Source: Adiantum capillus-veneris (taxonomy: Eukaryota; Streptophyta; Polypodiopsida; Polypodiales; Pteridaceae). Taken from it: a stretch of 64,000 bases of DNA. Made by a program: the position numbers and the translations under genes. The notes beneath the pieces are model-generated. The model ran no database searches, was not told the origin of the DNA, and saw only the letters and a program-made list of their open reading frames with translations. The stretch lies in contig CM043942.1 in assembly GCA_014529385.2 (NCBI GenBank), positions 5,046,501-5,110,500 on the forward strand, given 5' to 3'. Numbering within the stretch: position 1 is the stretch's first letter; every line of letters begins with the position of its first letter. Shown in pieces: positions 1 to 12,180 of this stretch.

Positions 1-741
1 TGCATTACTGTTACCACCCTTTCTTTGAGAAGCAATAAAAGCATGTTCAACTGTACGCTGCCTAGTCCTATTTTTTCTAGAAAGTGACTCTTGCAACAGC
101 AATGTGCATAATGCATCAAACTTGACAACTTCAGGATTTCCTTGGGTCATGAGTCTCCAAGTACTAGCAAAAGTCTGGTAGGAATCTGGTAAGGCATCAA
201 GAACAGTCTGCACAAGGGAACTGTCCGAAATGACTTCACCTACAGAAATGAGTTGCTCATTGATATCCTTGACACTAGCAAGGAAAGTGTCCATATCATC
301 TTCCTCATGCATAATCTTCGACTCTAGCTCTTTACGCAGCAAAGCAATTTTAGCCTCATTGCGGCTTGCATAAAGACCTGCTAGAATATCCCAAGCCTGT
401 TTTGCAGATTTTGCTGAACAGATGTGAGGAATAATGGTGCGCTTCACAGACAACGCAATCAATGCATGAGCCTGCGCATCCTTAACATCCCAACGAGCTT
501 GTTCTGCCGTAGGCAAAACAACTCTAACAGCTGCAATCCTTGCAGCAAGACCTGCAACATCCTCAACATCGCCTACATCTTCAGAACCAGGACGTACATC
601 AATGCCCTGCACAATGTTCCAGACACCTTTTGACACAAGAACATGTTGCATCATATAAGCCCACATAGGGTAGTTGTCCCCATCCAACCTGTCCTCAGCA
701 GCAAACATCTTGAACACATCTGTGTTGTTGTTGTCAGCCAT
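1..741 (-). CDS. Copia gag polyprotein, N-terminal 247 residues (partial)
   Basis: Gag is the nucleocapsid precursor that packages element RNA in cytoplasmic virus-like particles. The frame starts at the ATG at 741-739 (start MADNNNTDVFKMF) and stays open for 247 codons to the window edge. It has the usual copia gag features: LDGDNYPMWAYMM near residue 18, AKQAWDILAGLY near 130, a helix-rich centre, and LPDSYQTFASTW near 200. A basic stretch (SRKNRTRQR) precedes the expected zinc knuckle, which is outside the window. The 57588 copy aligns along its length but has several stops, whereas this one has none. Being open at the edge, it cannot be judged for completeness. Confidence 0.88.
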   Translation of the reverse strand, partial: MADNNNTDVFKMFAAEDRLDGDNYPMWAYMMQHVLVSKGVWNIVQGIDVRPGSEDVGDVEDVAGLAARIAAVRVVLPTAEQARWDVKDAQAHALIALSVKRTIIPHICSAKSAKQAWDILAGLYASRNEAKIALLRKELESKIMHEEDDMDTFLASVKDINEQLISVGEVISDSSLVQTVLDALPDSYQTFASTWRLMTQGNPEVVKFDALCTLLLQESLSRKNRTRQRTVEHAFIASQRKGGNSNA

Positions 742-1089
742 GGTAAATGCTGCACCTGATGTGAAAACTGCCCAAAAATAGGAGAAATGGAGCGGGAACA
801 ACTTGTGCTATATAGCACAAACCGTAGAAGACTATAAGGCACCTGTTATGCAGAAAATGGCACTAACAGAAAATCTGCACAAAATGACGAAATAGCCTGT
901 GCAGTACTGCCCGTAGTGAAAACGGAGGCCGAAATGAGCCCAAATCAAAATTCTGAGTAGACCGAGCTCTTCGAGCCCGCCCAAAATATATGTCGACCTG
1001 CGAACGCTCGCCAAAGCTCACTGAAATCGGAGAAAGTGAGCAGGCGTGTGCTGGAGCAGCTGGCGACTAAGCCCGGGAGGACGTGACCT

Positions 1090-1101
1090 GCTCTGATACC
1101 A
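1090..1101 (-). other. Primer-binding site, initiator tRNA-Met type
   Basis: The minus strand reads TGGTATCAGAGC, the classic plant copia primer site complementary to the 3' end of initiator tRNA-Met. It lies two bases after the LTR end (…CCAACA, then AT). Minus-strand cDNA synthesis would start here. Confidence 0.9.
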
Positions 1102-1103
1102 AT

Positions 1104-1330
1104 TGTTGGAATTAGGGTTGCAGAGAAACACACACAGCTTGGAGAAGACGAAGGAAGCTCAAGGCACACAATAGAGAGTGTGTTACTTAGTGTGCAATGG
1201 AAAGATAGATAGCCCTAGAGTGATGGGCGTATATACAATGCACGGGGGAAAAAACCTCCTAAAGAGGGAAAAAATGCCCCGGCGGTCCTAGTGTGTTCAC
1301 ACACATCACTACCACATGTATATGGTAACA
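1104..1330 (-). repeat. 5' LTR of copia family A (227 bp)
   Basis: On the minus strand it begins TGTTACCATATAC and ends CTAATTCCAACA, a TG…CA pair with TGTT/AACA termini. It matches the LTR at 57001-57227 in length and closely in sequence, including GTGTGAACACACTAGGACC and an AT-rich TATATACGCCCATCACT promoter-like segment. Only one LTR of this copy lies in the window, so it cannot be dated. Confidence 0.88.
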
Positions 1331-2206
1331 AATAATTATTTGACACGCGCTTTCTTGGAGTCCTAAGCATGATGTCCCAATCAATGATGCCGATACAAGG
1401 TTTATTTGCATGAGTAAAGTCCAACATTATGTTGAAAGGGTGCAGGTCACTGTGAACTATACCAACCGAGTGAGCAGTCGCAACACATCAATTAAAGTAT
1501 GACATATTGTTGGCATCTACTCAAGAACTGCTTTGACCCGCGCAGTCTCTATCTCTAGTAAGCATTGATTTGCTGGTGGCAATGACCTCCAGTTGTGTTG
1601 TAGCCTGAGCATGTGGCGTTTGAACGCTCCTGATTAGCAGTGTAGGCACCTGCATGATTGACTACTTGACTTTCGATGCAATGCTGCTGCATCTCCTTGG
1701 AGCTACACATTAACGGACACCATATTCTGCGTTGAATCGGTCATGAGAGATGTTTCTATTTGCTTGCAGATCATTTTGAAATGCTTGCCTCATCAAATTT
1801 TCAGATAGGCTATCAACAGAGTTGGACGAGGAGTGTGACTAAAGTCAACAACTCATCAGATTATGACTTGCACTAGTGGAAAATATTCCCCAATGCCTTT
1901 CCCTCGACATTGAGCTGTCTGCCACTAATCCTCTCACACTCTCTGCTAAAAGCTCAAGCAGCTAGCACTGAAGCTGTTGGCTTATTACTTGAAATTCTTA
2001 ATGATAATATATGTCACGATTTGTTTGAATCTTTTTCTAAGTTAGAACCGAATATAGGACAAACAAATCATAAATCACACTCAATAGAGTTGTATGCACT
2101 TTTTGGATATGGGAAATTTCATGGCTCTTTCGCTAATTCTCATTTGCTTGTGCTCGACTACTTGCATTCATATACATCCTCTTTGTGCTTAGCAGCACTA
2201 TTAAAC

Positions 2207-2209
<3 letters not shown>
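1331..2209. other. Unassigned intergenic sequence
   Basis: No ORF of recognisable family, RNA gene or LTR boundary is visible. It is AT-rich flank outside the copia 5' LTR and probably old repeat DNA. Confidence 0.4.

Positions 2210-2288
<79 letters not shown>
2210..2288. repeat. (CT)n microsatellite, about 79 bp
   Basis: An uninterrupted CT/TC run. The 185-codon open frame across it (1910-2467) is open only because the run encodes Ser-Leu repeats, so it is not called a gene. Confidence 0.95.
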
Positions 2289-2290
<2 letters not shown>

Positions 2291-3943
2291 GTTGTGCATC
2301 TTAAGGTTGTAGAAGAAGCACTAATGGAGGGTAGAAGAACTCAAATACCATTTGCAAGTATTAAGTCATTGGAAATCTCTTGGAACTATTCAACACCTTT
2401 GATTTGGACAATGGTCAATGGCTTTCCACCACAATTATCATTGGAAATTGGGTTCTTCTACATATAAGGAGGAGAAAGTCAATGAGAAATGAGTTTGTGA
2501 ATAGCTACAAAGGTAGGGCTAAAGACTTTTGCATATCAAAATGGGAAAAGAAATAAAAAAGATGCTCATTAAACATGCATACATGCACTCTGAGCTATGT
2601 ATGCAAGCAACATCGACCAAAATGTGTTTTCTAAACTCCACAAGAGGTTTTTTTGTTCACTTGTGATTTTGGTGATTAACTTGATTGTTGAAAACATATA
2701 TCCCTTAGACAAAGAAGACTCAAATCCAGTGGAATGCATAATGACATCTTTGATGCATTCCATGCATTGATGGGTGAGTTTTTCTACAACACTAGTGCTA
2801 GAAGAGTGTTGGCTGAGGGGGGGGTATTTTTAAATGACCACTTTTACAATGCTCCTAGTTCTACACTTGCCTTTCACACATTGCAATATCTCCCACTTTT
2901 TCCAATGAAAAGTCCACTTCTTTGGCACATTGCAATATTTCCCACTTCTTCCAAAGGAAAGTTCAGAGTGGCTTGTCCTTGCTTCTAAAACATTTGAACG
3001 GTTCAAATTAAAGCTCCATCAAGAAATACAAAAGTTCTTAAGACCAAATGTTGTGAGTCGTGTGATATGTGTCTCCATATTCATGTCCATGCATGTGTTT
3101 ATTGAATTCTTTCATGATGAGGGACTCATGAAGATTGCTACTATGCGTATCCGCAAGTTAGAGAAATGCCTTGAATTTATAGATGATTCTTGAGATGCCC
3201 ATGATTATGATGGAATCTTGTGTAAGATGGATAAGAATTCTTTTGTGTGTAAGTGCATGATAGCCTCTCAGAACTTCATAGCTTCCTTCCACTACATAAG
3301 GTAGCATTTAGTGGATGGTCATTTGGTAAGTGTGGATCAGGATTTGTCTAATGATATTAATAACCCTTTGAGGATGCTTGAGGTGTGGTGTGGAACTAAC
3401 AATTTTTTGCATTTAAAGTAATGTCACACTATGATAGGTGTGCAAGGACTTGAAGAATGAGGTTGTCCTCAACTTGCCTCCAAATTTGTTTTTCCAGTGT
3501 AACATGCAAAAGGTAGTATGATGTTTTGCAAATACACATTGTTTTTGCATTTATTCCTTCTTTATTTATCATTGTCACAATATTTTGGTAAAATATACAT
3601 ACTGGATTGACTCTGTCATGTAGGTCCCTCAGAGAAGGGAGAAGAAGATAATATGTGCAGAGATAATGGATGACCAAATATTTGTGGTGCAGTGCAACTC
3701 CTATTCCAAAAATGTGGCTCACATAAAGCACCATAATGCTTTGACCTTCAGTTTTTTAATGAATCTATAGCCAACACTTCTGTAATCGTTCTACATGCAT
3801 TAATGCAAAACAATTTTATTGCAAACATAGTCTGAGCACAATTTTTTTTCAATTTCAGCTCAGATTGTCTTTATGTTGAGTATAATTATGTACATTGTAT
3901 TTTCCAATTAAATACATTGAGTTTTATATCTCATTTACAATAT
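2289..3943. other. Unassigned intergenic sequence
   Basis: Short open frames occur (for example 2734-2988 and 2930-3193 plus) but none shows a recognisable domain or overlaps into a longer coherent frame. I see nothing I can name here. Confidence 0.35.
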
Positions 3944-3969
3944 GGGGGGGGGGGGGGGGGGGGGGGGGG
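3944..3969 (+). repeat. Poly-G tract, 26 bp
   Basis: Twenty-six consecutive G residues in an AT-rich context. Long mononucleotide G runs can form quadruplexes and are hard to sequence, so the exact length may be an assembly estimate. Confidence 0.9.
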
Positions 3970-5479
3970 ATCATTTCAAGGCTTGATAATCATCCCTAGA
4001 ATGAGGTATGGAGGGAGAGGCAGTAGGGATGGAAGGTGACAGAGTGAGTGAAGGGAAGCCTTGATATCATGAGTGATTGAGGGTGTTGGGTGATGTTGAG
4101 GAGATGGCTGGTGTTTTGGTTGATGCATAGGAGAGCATGAGGGAGAGTGTGGACGTGTAGGGTCATGAGGAAGAGAGCGCACGGGATTGCCTCAAGGGGT
4201 TGGTAGATGGGTTGAGGATTGAGGAAAGGATTGTGTAGTGGCTTCCTTGTCCTTTGTAAAATTGGGTATAATAAAAAAGCTAGAGGGAGATTGATAAGAA
4301 AGATGAGCAGAGGCAACTGTAGGTTCTTGCTATGTTGGTTGTTGCACCTCTTTGTACCTCCAAGATGGGGGCCATAGTTGTGGCCTTGGTTGTGGTGGGA
4401 CAAATGCATTGGGGGCTCCATCAAGACATGTCTCCACAAGATTAACAATATTTTGGACCATTGTCATCTTGAAGGCCTCATATGAACATCATAATAATCT
4501 ACTAGGTTTCTAGCCTACAAAACGATACCTCATGCTTAGTGATACCTTGACTTTAGTAACTATAAGATGATATGATTTGTCATTCATTTTTTTTATATAT
4601 ATAAAGATTACACTTACACTTCTATGCACCTTAGCATAAATGTCCTTGAGTAGCAGTAGTTCTACATTTGTAAGAACTCTCCGTCCACAAGGATGTCTGT
4701 TATCTTATTTTGTCACCTTGCAACTCAGAATTAGAATGTCATCACAAGTTTTCTCTTGGGTCAATGCAGGTGAATACTGATGGAGAGAGGTTAGTGACCA
4801 GCATGCTATTAGTAGAAAGGGTTTGGTTAGAGACTAAACATGTCTGAATCAAAAAACAAGCTTTGCAAAACAAATTGCACATATCTTAAACAAAAATTTA
4901 TAATTTGGTATGCCAACTCCTTGGTACCGTTTTGCAATATGGTAATCTCATGTGAAGGCAAAAGGGAAATTACAAAATGCATCCCCACACAAAAAAAAGG
5001 AAACATCAAAATGGGGAACAAGGAAGACCATGGCTTCCCTGTTGGCTTCATCAATGACCTCTGCTACCTCTTTGTATCTTGGCTCAAAGTAAGAATCTTC
5101 ATCTGTTGGTTTTTGGACCCATTCCACATTTAGAGATGTGCCATAACCTTCACTTTACTCATCGGTAGGGCTGTCAAAATGGTGTCCATTTTCTTACAAA
5201 AATTTCACTGGTGCAAGGGTCTTGCCGTACCTGAATTTCAAGAGCCTTAGGGAAATTGATATCTTGGGTATCACAGTCACTTTGTGGTGGGCATCATGGG
5301 TTGTGAGCACATAGCTACCTCGGAAAAACTTGATAAGAAAGTCTTTGGTTGCCTCATCTAAGCAACCCATTGCACTTTTGACCCACTAACAATCAAATGG
5401 TTGTCACACTATAGTAAAACATCAAGGGGTATCCGCCAACCACACCACTATAACATGAAACAAGTGAGGGGGGTCTTGT
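3970..5479. other. Unassigned intergenic sequence
   Basis: No supported gene. The 150-codon minus frame at 3996-4448 is His/Pro/Leu-rich with no motif and looks like a by-product of a GA-rich strand. Confidence 0.35.
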
Positions 5480-6115
5480 AAGCACACCTCCATCTCGTGT
5501 TGTGGCGTGACAAAGATGGAACATGGAGGGTATTTTATCTAAGGTCTACAACTGTTTTGTGTTGTGCCACGAGAATTAATTTGTCATGCTACAATGCAAG
5601 AGATGTCTAGAAATCCTACATCCTTCTCACATTATGTCACGACATTCCTTTGTTGCACCACAACACAACATGAAGGGTAGTCTTCCTAGGGTCTACAATT
5701 GTTTAACATTGCGGCATGACAATTATTTTATCATGCCAAAACGTGAGAGAATGAAGGGGGTTTGCCACATATAGCTCCTTCTTGTGTTGTGGCGCGACAT
5801 GTTTTTGTCGCGTCAGAATGCGACATGGAGGGTAGTCTTCATAGGATTTCATTCTGGTGTGATAATTAATTTATTGTGCCACAATTCAAGATAATGGAGG
5901 TTGTTCTAGCATGCATACTTACTTATTGAATTTTGGCGCGACAACCATATTGTTGTGCCACAACGTGAGAGTAGTGAGGAAATCTAGTATGCACACTTAT
6001 TACTTGCATTGTGCCATGATATTTCTCTATCCTACCACAACCCAAAATGGAGTGGAGTCTTTGTAGTAGTGCTACGCTTGTTTTGCATTGTGACATGACA
6101 TAACAATATCTTTTG
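5480..6115 (+). repeat. Degenerate minisatellite, about 75-bp period, each unit with hairpin arms
   Basis: About eight or nine units repeat a core of the form TTGTGGCGCGACA, spacer, TGTCGCGCCACAA, whose arms are mutually complementary. Clear units lie near 5496, 5555, 5625, 5700, 5775, 5850, 5930 and 6010. Every second junction carries an ATGGAGGGTAGTCTTC-like segment, so the higher-order unit may be about 150 bp. The best arms are near 5778-5815. Units have diverged by many substitutions, so the array is old. Confidence 0.7.
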
Positions 6116-6531
6116 CATCATCACCAAGGACCAAAAAATGCAGCATTGAAGCACAAAAGAAAGGAATAAGATGGTATAAATAGTGCAAAAACTCAAAAAA
6201 AACATCTACATAGACTCTTTCATTATGCTTTTAAGACATGTACAATAGGTGACCAATACACTAGCTTGTTTCTTCCTTCCTCTTCCTTTGTCTTTGGTGG
6301 TTTTGCGTCCTTTGTCTTTGCACTACTATCTCTCGTGGCCTTTATATGCACGATGGAGGTCTAGTCATTTATAAGCAGCTATTTTGGCTACATAACTCAC
6401 CCCAGCCAACCCCAAACACGTGTCATATGATATGGTTGAGATTGCCTTAGGCTATGTGTCACATTCAATGCACCAGTATTAATGCAATCATTAGGATGGT
6501 TGACATGACATGATAGAATTTTTGAGATGTC
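6116..6531. other. Unassigned intergenic sequence
   Basis: AT-rich sequence between the minisatellite and a TATA-like site. No gene, RNA or repeat boundary seen. Confidence 0.35.
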
Positions 6532-7192
6532 TATAAATATGAGATTCTTCCTTCACCTCCTTGTACTCTTCAATCATAGACATAGCCTACCCACTTAGTG
6601 CCCTCCACTTGTAGGTCTTCATGCCTCCTGCCACAAATGGAAGGAGGCATTGCTTTGCTTTAGTGAGGCACCCAAGGACAAGCTCTTCCATTTTCTTTAA
6701 TGAGTTGAACTTCAACAGTGGGAGAAGGATATTAAGCCAATCTTTAGTCTTTTCTCATTCCATGAATGGATGGTTTTGCAGTCCATTTTCTTGCATATTT
6801 TCTTCACACTTACCAATGGCATGTTTGAGTTTGAGGTTTTTTTATATGACGATCTAAAGGAAATCATTTTAAACCATTCTAAGAAAGATAATTTCTATAG
6901 AATCAATGTCGAGCTACAATTGCATTTGAGTAGGAATGACATCAAATGTCCTCTACATAATTGGAAGTGTCTTGTGGCATAATACTATGCCGGGTTCATA
7001 GTGTTTTTGAGTGTAAATCTAGATGACCACCATGACATAACGGAGGAGTCAAAGAGTATTCAACCTTCACTCACATGTGACGAGTTGATGCAACCTCACC
7101 AAGTGTGGTGCTTTACATGTATCAAAGGTTGTATAGTTTCCAGAGGGAGATTTGACAAAAAAATGTCCTTCCTACCCTCCCCATCTATGTAG
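6532..7192 (+). pseudogene. Possible decayed gene of unknown function with upstream TATA-like site
   Basis: A TATAAATA at 6532-6539 lies about 80 bp before an ATG at 6621. The frame from 6621 closes at 6857. A second frame, 6770-7192, stays coherent for about 140 codons with a single in-frame TAA at 6980-6982 and reads as ordinary mixed-composition protein (for example FEVFLYDDLKEIILNH). No domain is recognised. It may be a broken host or transposon gene, or chance, and the evidence is weak. Confidence 0.2.
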
Positions 7193-7840
7193 TTCTTAAT
7201 GACATCATGGAAATGTTTGACTTGAGAAAGGACTATTGCCTTGCTATAGTTGCCCAAAATATACAAGAGATTGATAGTATAATTGACTCTTCTAATGAAA
7301 AATATTTCATCATGGATGCCCATGAATAATAGGTGAGTTCATTGAACTAGCATAAGCACTAGCAATGATATACAAAGATGTAGCCGCATGTGTCACGATG
7401 CTCCCAATAGAGGTGGATTTTAGGGAGGTGCAGGAAAGGCTTGGAATATCACTAAGTTGGGAGGTGGATCTCCATCATTCTCATTGGTGCCCTCCTCATC
7501 CTCTGTGATGGAGAGCTCTCTTGGCCTATAGAACGTTACATTAGTTGAAGAAGATGAAAATTAGAAGGTATCTTCAATGTAGACAATTCTTCCCTTTTTT
7601 TTTTTGGATTCCATTCATGAAGACTTTAATCTATATGTACCAACACTTGGTTTTAATTTCTTGTAGCTCATTGTCTAGGATGATATGTTCATTCCTTGTC
7701 CTCATGAACAAGGCAAGGAAGAATTGGGAAATAATTTCTCCTTTGGACAATATTTGGAGAGTTTGAGCTATCCAAATTTTTTCTACTTCCATTCCAAATT
7801 CTCCAACGACAAGGTGGAGTTTTCTCTTTTTGCATTGAAG
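7193..7840. other. Unassigned intergenic sequence
   Basis: Short frames only (7545-7766 and 7685-7879), with no recognisable content. Confidence 0.35.
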
Positions 7841-8226
7841 GCACTTTCAAGATATCTAAGAGGCATGGTTGTTAGATGAAATGTAGACAAGTTCATGCTG
7901 CTAGAGAAGCAAGTAGTGGTTTCAATGTTTGGTGTTGGATTTGACATCTATGGTCACACATTATCTAATTTTTGACACATGCTGTGTATAGTCTAGCTTG
8001 TGGAGTCACATGTTGTGTATAGTCTAGCTTGTGGAGTCACATACTCATGCACTTTCAAGATATCTAAGAGGCATGGTTGTTAGATGAAAGGTAGACAAGT
8101 TCATGCTGCTAGAGAAGCAAGCAGTGGTTTCAATGTTTGGTGTTGGATTTGACATCTATGGTCACACAATATCTAATTTTTGACACATGCTGTGTATAGT
8201 CTAGCTTGTGGAGTCACATACTCATG
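7841..8226 (+). repeat. Tandem duplication, 208-bp period
   Basis: The block starting GCACTTTCAAGATATCTAAG at 7841 is repeated from 8049 with few differences. The first unit also carries an internal duplication of about 32 bp (GTGTATAGTCTAGCTTGTGG occurs twice) that the second unit lacks. The high similarity suggests a recent event. Confidence 0.9.
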
Positions 8227-9644
8227 CTAGTTACCACACTAAGGAAAACACTATCTACTCAAACATATACACAATCTTATAGAAGAGGCTCTGCAAGCTC
8301 ATGTAGATGAGGTGACTCAATAGTCCCTCCACTACTTAGTTACTACAATGAAGGGCACTATTCCTCTATACTTGAAAAGCACACCAAAAAAAATCAAAAA
8401 ACTCTTTTATCTTATCACTTGAGAATCCCATAACTCCTAGATCCTAAACCCTCTGGACAGGGTTTAAAGCTCGTTTAAAATTTCCATCTTCTTGACTTTG
8501 AGTCCCATGAGACACATTATATTTCAAGCCTTTCGCAATCACAAACAGCAAGCCGTAAGATTGGGAAAAAACATATGACATATTTTCAATTAGGAAGATT
8601 AGCATATCGTCAAACCAATTGCATTACCATGTAGTGTTTCATTATGTGCATGTGGAACTGTTTTCTGATCACTTGCACTTGACGAAGAGAGAGGGCATGT
8701 GGGTTCCTTGCTAATTTTTCACTACAAACATAGAGATGGTTGATGAAGCTACATCTTCCTAGGTTTATCTTTTTTTGTTGTATTGTAACTTAAGAGGATT
8801 TTTTTGTGAAGTATCTAATTGAAAATTAGAACAAGTGGATTTTTTTATTAGAAGTTACTAAACAGGCATTAATTTGAACATTTTGGGGATTTCTCTAGAT
8901 ATGCAACCTTGTCTTGCTAGGGGATTTTCTTTTTTTGAGTTTTTTTAAGAAATTTTCCCCGCAACGTTTGTGATTGACATGCTTTGGAATTCATTAATCT
9001 TGTATATGTTGGCCTTGACTATTTTTGGATGACTCTACATTTATCCTTGGGTTCTGAGTTGTGAAAAATAAGGGTGTATTTAGAAATGAAACGTAGGAGT
9101 GAAGATTTGCCTACTATCAATGCTTTTCTCCTTGAAACTGTTTAGGGTTACTTGACTATGGTAAGGTTTGGGGCTGTATATTTTCTTCTACTATTCTTGC
9201 AAAGTGTAACCTAGTTCATATTTTTTGTTCAAGGCTTACTATAGAAAATGGGGCTACTTGGGTCTCTACTAATGGAATTTAACCTAAGCTCTTGGTTTTT
9301 TCCTTTGTTAAAGGTTCTTTTTTGGCCATATTATGTCTTAGGGATTGAACAATTGTACTTGGCTATGAATTCTTTTCTTGATGACTTTTCTCTTCAAAAA
9401 GTTCCATTTTTTATGGATTGTGGGATGATTGCTTCTTATTACAATGTTGGACTTTGATCTAATTACAAGATGTTTGCTAAGAAGATCCAAGAAGAGACAG
9501 AGGAGTTCCAAGAAGAAAAATATAATACAAAATAGAATATACATATTGGGTGTCACTAATTCTCGTAGTCCTTAAGAAGAATGGACTATTAGGAGAGTGC
9601 GTGAACCTCACGTAGCTAAATTGTATAATTATTATGGCCTAGTG
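8227..9644. other. Unassigned intergenic sequence
   Basis: AT-rich DNA with only short, unrecognised frames (for example 9248-9457). Nothing supported. Confidence 0.35.
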
Positions 9645-11340
9645 ACATGTGCGGCACCTACAAATTGGTAATTTTTTATTTGAACACACGTAAAATCATT
9701 GATACATTTTAATTCTCACTAGGTGGTTTCCCCATGGCTTGCATATACAGGCATCATTCTAAGGCAAGCCTTATCTTTGTATCTTTGTATTGCCACACTT
9801 AGTAATACTACTTCAAGTGTTGTGTACCCTTGACATTCTCCTTCATTTTTCTCCATCTCCATGTGCATTATTACAACCGTACTTCCAAAAATTGGGATGA
9901 AAGAAGGATTTAACTTCCCAAGCAATGAAGTCAACACCCTCCTAGTTAAAGTGAGATGATATATGATGAGACATGGGTGAGACTTTGTAGCACACATATC
10001 TTTAAGGTAACTTATTTGGGCTTATTGCAACCTCCATGTGCACTATTGGAAATATTGTGCAGGCTTTTGTGCTTCAATGCAAGTTTTTTTGTAGTGATAT
10101 TTTCTTTTTGCCAAAACAGGCACTTTGTAGTCTTCATTGGGTTTTGCTATATGTTGTAGGTTGGTTTTGTGTAAATTTACCTCTGGACATGAAAATTTTA
10201 TATATGATGCAATCAATGACATGGTTGAGAACAATGATGTTTTCTCCATGTTGTCTCTTGAGGACAAGCTGGATGGGGACACCTACCCACTTTAAGCATA
10301 CCACATGCAGCATGTCTTTGTTGCAAAGGGCATTCAGAACATTGTGAAAATTTATGATGTAAAACTATGTTTTGTGGATACAAAGTCAGTGGATGATTGT
10401 GTAGGTTGTAGCAATTCTACTTCTAGAGTTGTTTTGCCTATTGTTGAGAAAACAAATTCGGATACTAAAGACACACAAGCCGATGCACTGATTTTTTTTT
10501 GTTAAATGTTCCATTATTTCATGTTTTTGCACAACAAATACAACCAAAAAAAAGGCATTGAATAAACTAGCTTTTTTGTATGTAAGACGACCCGATCAAG
10601 AAAAATAGCTTACCTACGTAAGGAGTCTGATTCAAAGGTAATATAGAAAGAGGATGCTACGATGATTTTCTTTATAAAGATAGAAGATCTCAAGGAAAAG
10701 TTAATTACCATTGGTGAGGTCCTTCATAATAGTTCACTTGCAAGATGCTTTTTGACTTTTCCTTCACTTCAAGACTGGGAATAGAGAGAGAAACTTGATT
10801 ATGTAACACTTGATGGTCTTGTCTTTGTATTGCTATAAGACACCCATCTCAAAAAGTACAAGACTAAGTAGTGTGTTGTTGAGCAGGTATTTGTGGAAGC
10901 ATGCCGAAAGAAAAATACTACTCTTGCCATTCCTAATGCTTCTTCGAGCAAGATGGTTGTGGGAGCAATTGCTTCTTTTTCAAACAGTATAAAGATGGGA
11001 AGATAAAATGTCATTATTGTAAGGCAAATGATCATCTCATTAAGCAGATGGGAAGATAAAATGTCATTATTGTAAGGCAAATGATCATCTCATTAAGCAT
11101 TGTCTTGAAACCAAGGCTAAAGAGGCTCACAAGAAAAAGGCAAATACTATAATTGTAGATTCTTCTTGAAATGCAAATTTACCATGTGTTGTGCATGACG
11201 TAGAATGGGCTTTTAGCATGGTCTCAAATCATCCATATATTCATGATACACGTATTGCAAAGTTTACAGAGCATGCACTGTTGTTTAATCACATCCATGA
11301 TTCTTGATATTGCTATTTTTTAAATTTTAAGCCTTTTAAT
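9645..11340 (+). mobile_element. Ancient, decayed copia of family A (LTR and gag remnants)
   Basis: About 9645-9893 aligns loosely with the family A LTR (…TTGAACACACG…CACTAGGTGGTTTCCCC…CACACTTAGTAATAC…TTGTGTACCCTTGA…CTCCTTCAT), followed by a ruined primer site. A gag frame then reads NNDVFSMLSLEDKLDGD at about 10229-10285, parallel to the intact gag start at 741. A zinc-knuckle segment (KCHYCKANDHLIKHC) and EWAFS follow near 11000-11210. Stops and frameshifts are frequent and a 53-bp tandem duplication sits in the knuckle. Pol is not recognisable. Confidence 0.7.
10994..11099 (+). repeat. 53-bp tandem duplication inside decayed copia gag
   Basis: GATGGGAAGATAAAATGTCA starts at 10994 and again at 11047, and the two units are essentially identical although the surrounding element is old. 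It duplicates the zinc-knuckle codons out of frame. Confidence 0.92.
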
Positions 11341-11640
11341 CATTTGAAAGCAAGTTAAGGATAGTTCCGTGTGAGTACCTTCAAAATGTCTATAGTGGCA
11401 TGTGTGATTGAATGCATACCGTAGTTGAGATGCATAGGCTTTGTCCGTTTCTCTATGCCCCTTGGTGTGTACCCTCTATAGTCTACGAGGATGTGATATA
11501 CCATGTGATAGTATGCTTGTTGGTATACTTGCAATGTCCACCTCTCCCAGTTTTGCCACCACAATATATGATGCACAGTTTGTAAGACCCCCATATGAGG
11601 AGAAGCCAATATATTTGGTGGATTCGAGCTTTGCATGCTG
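11341..11640. other. Unassigned sequence after decayed copia
   Basis: May be unrecognisable copia interior. No motif seen. Confidence 0.3.
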
Positions 11641-12180
11641 ATGGGATCTCTATTTGTGATCGTGGATGGTAATGTGCAAATTCATGGCCAACTTTGAGGA
11701 CCTCGGAGACAGAAGCCCCTGAGATTTCTTATTCGCCGGAATATTTCTTTCGTCGAAAATTTTTGGCCGGACGATGGCCGGAAGACAATCGAAAAATGAC
11801 CGTCCGGTGGCCGGCTGTCTGTGGTCTTTGACGAGTGGCCAGATTTCCTTGCGGGTGGTCGAGTTCTAGGAGAACCTGTTTAGCCAAAAGCGGCTACACA
11901 TGGACGCATGAGAGAGTCCTACTTAAACTTGGCTATCTAAAGACAGCTACACATGGACGTTTAGAGGCTCTCTTACATCTATATAAGGAGGCCTTCTCAT
12001 GAGTACTTCGGTAAAATGGTGTGCACACTTGACGCACACAACACATCCTTGTTGAAGGATTGTTAGTCCCTTGTATTCCTACTTGCTCTCTTTGTCTAAA
12101 TCACTGTCTAAGCTCTACCTTGAGAGCGCATGGGTAGTTGACGCCAACACTTTGTAATAGTGTGCTACTCTAAAATTTTT
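11641..12180 (+). promoter_or_regulatory. LTR-like GC-rich block with TATA box
   Basis: The block is more GC-rich than its surroundings (CGCCGG and GGCCGG motifs at 11740-11810). It carries a near-repeat (GCTACACATGGACG at about 11894 and 11946) and a TATA box (TCTATATAAGGAGG, about 11977-11990) with a C/T-rich segment downstream. This looks like the U3-R of a solo or fragmented LTR, but no TG…CA borders or second copy are visible in the window. Confidence 0.35.

Larger units (their letters stand above)
1..1330 (-). mobile_element. Ty1/copia retrotransposon, 5' part (family A), cut by window edge
   Basis: Read on the minus strand the order is 5' LTR (1330-1104), a tRNA-Met-type primer site (1101-1090), a leader, and a gag frame running off the window at base 1. 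The same family recurs at about 9645-11340 (decayed), 32769-32990 (LTR) and 57001-59681 (truncated, plus strand). The 227-bp LTR has exactly the length of the 57001 copy. Pol and the 3' LTR must lie to the left of the window. This is the best-preserved gag of the four copies. Confidence 0.9.

Noticed and set aside
1910-2467. 185-codon plus-strand ORF
   Set aside because: Open only because it spans the (CT)n run, which encodes Ser-Leu repeats; no motif on either side.
3944-3969. Poly-G run as an assembly gap marker
   Set aside because: Gaps are written as N, and both flanks read normally; kept as a mononucleotide repeat with uncertain length.
5480-6115. CRISPR-like array
   Set aside because: Units are degenerate with no constant repeat and spacer pattern, and the genome is a plant's; a hairpin minisatellite fits.
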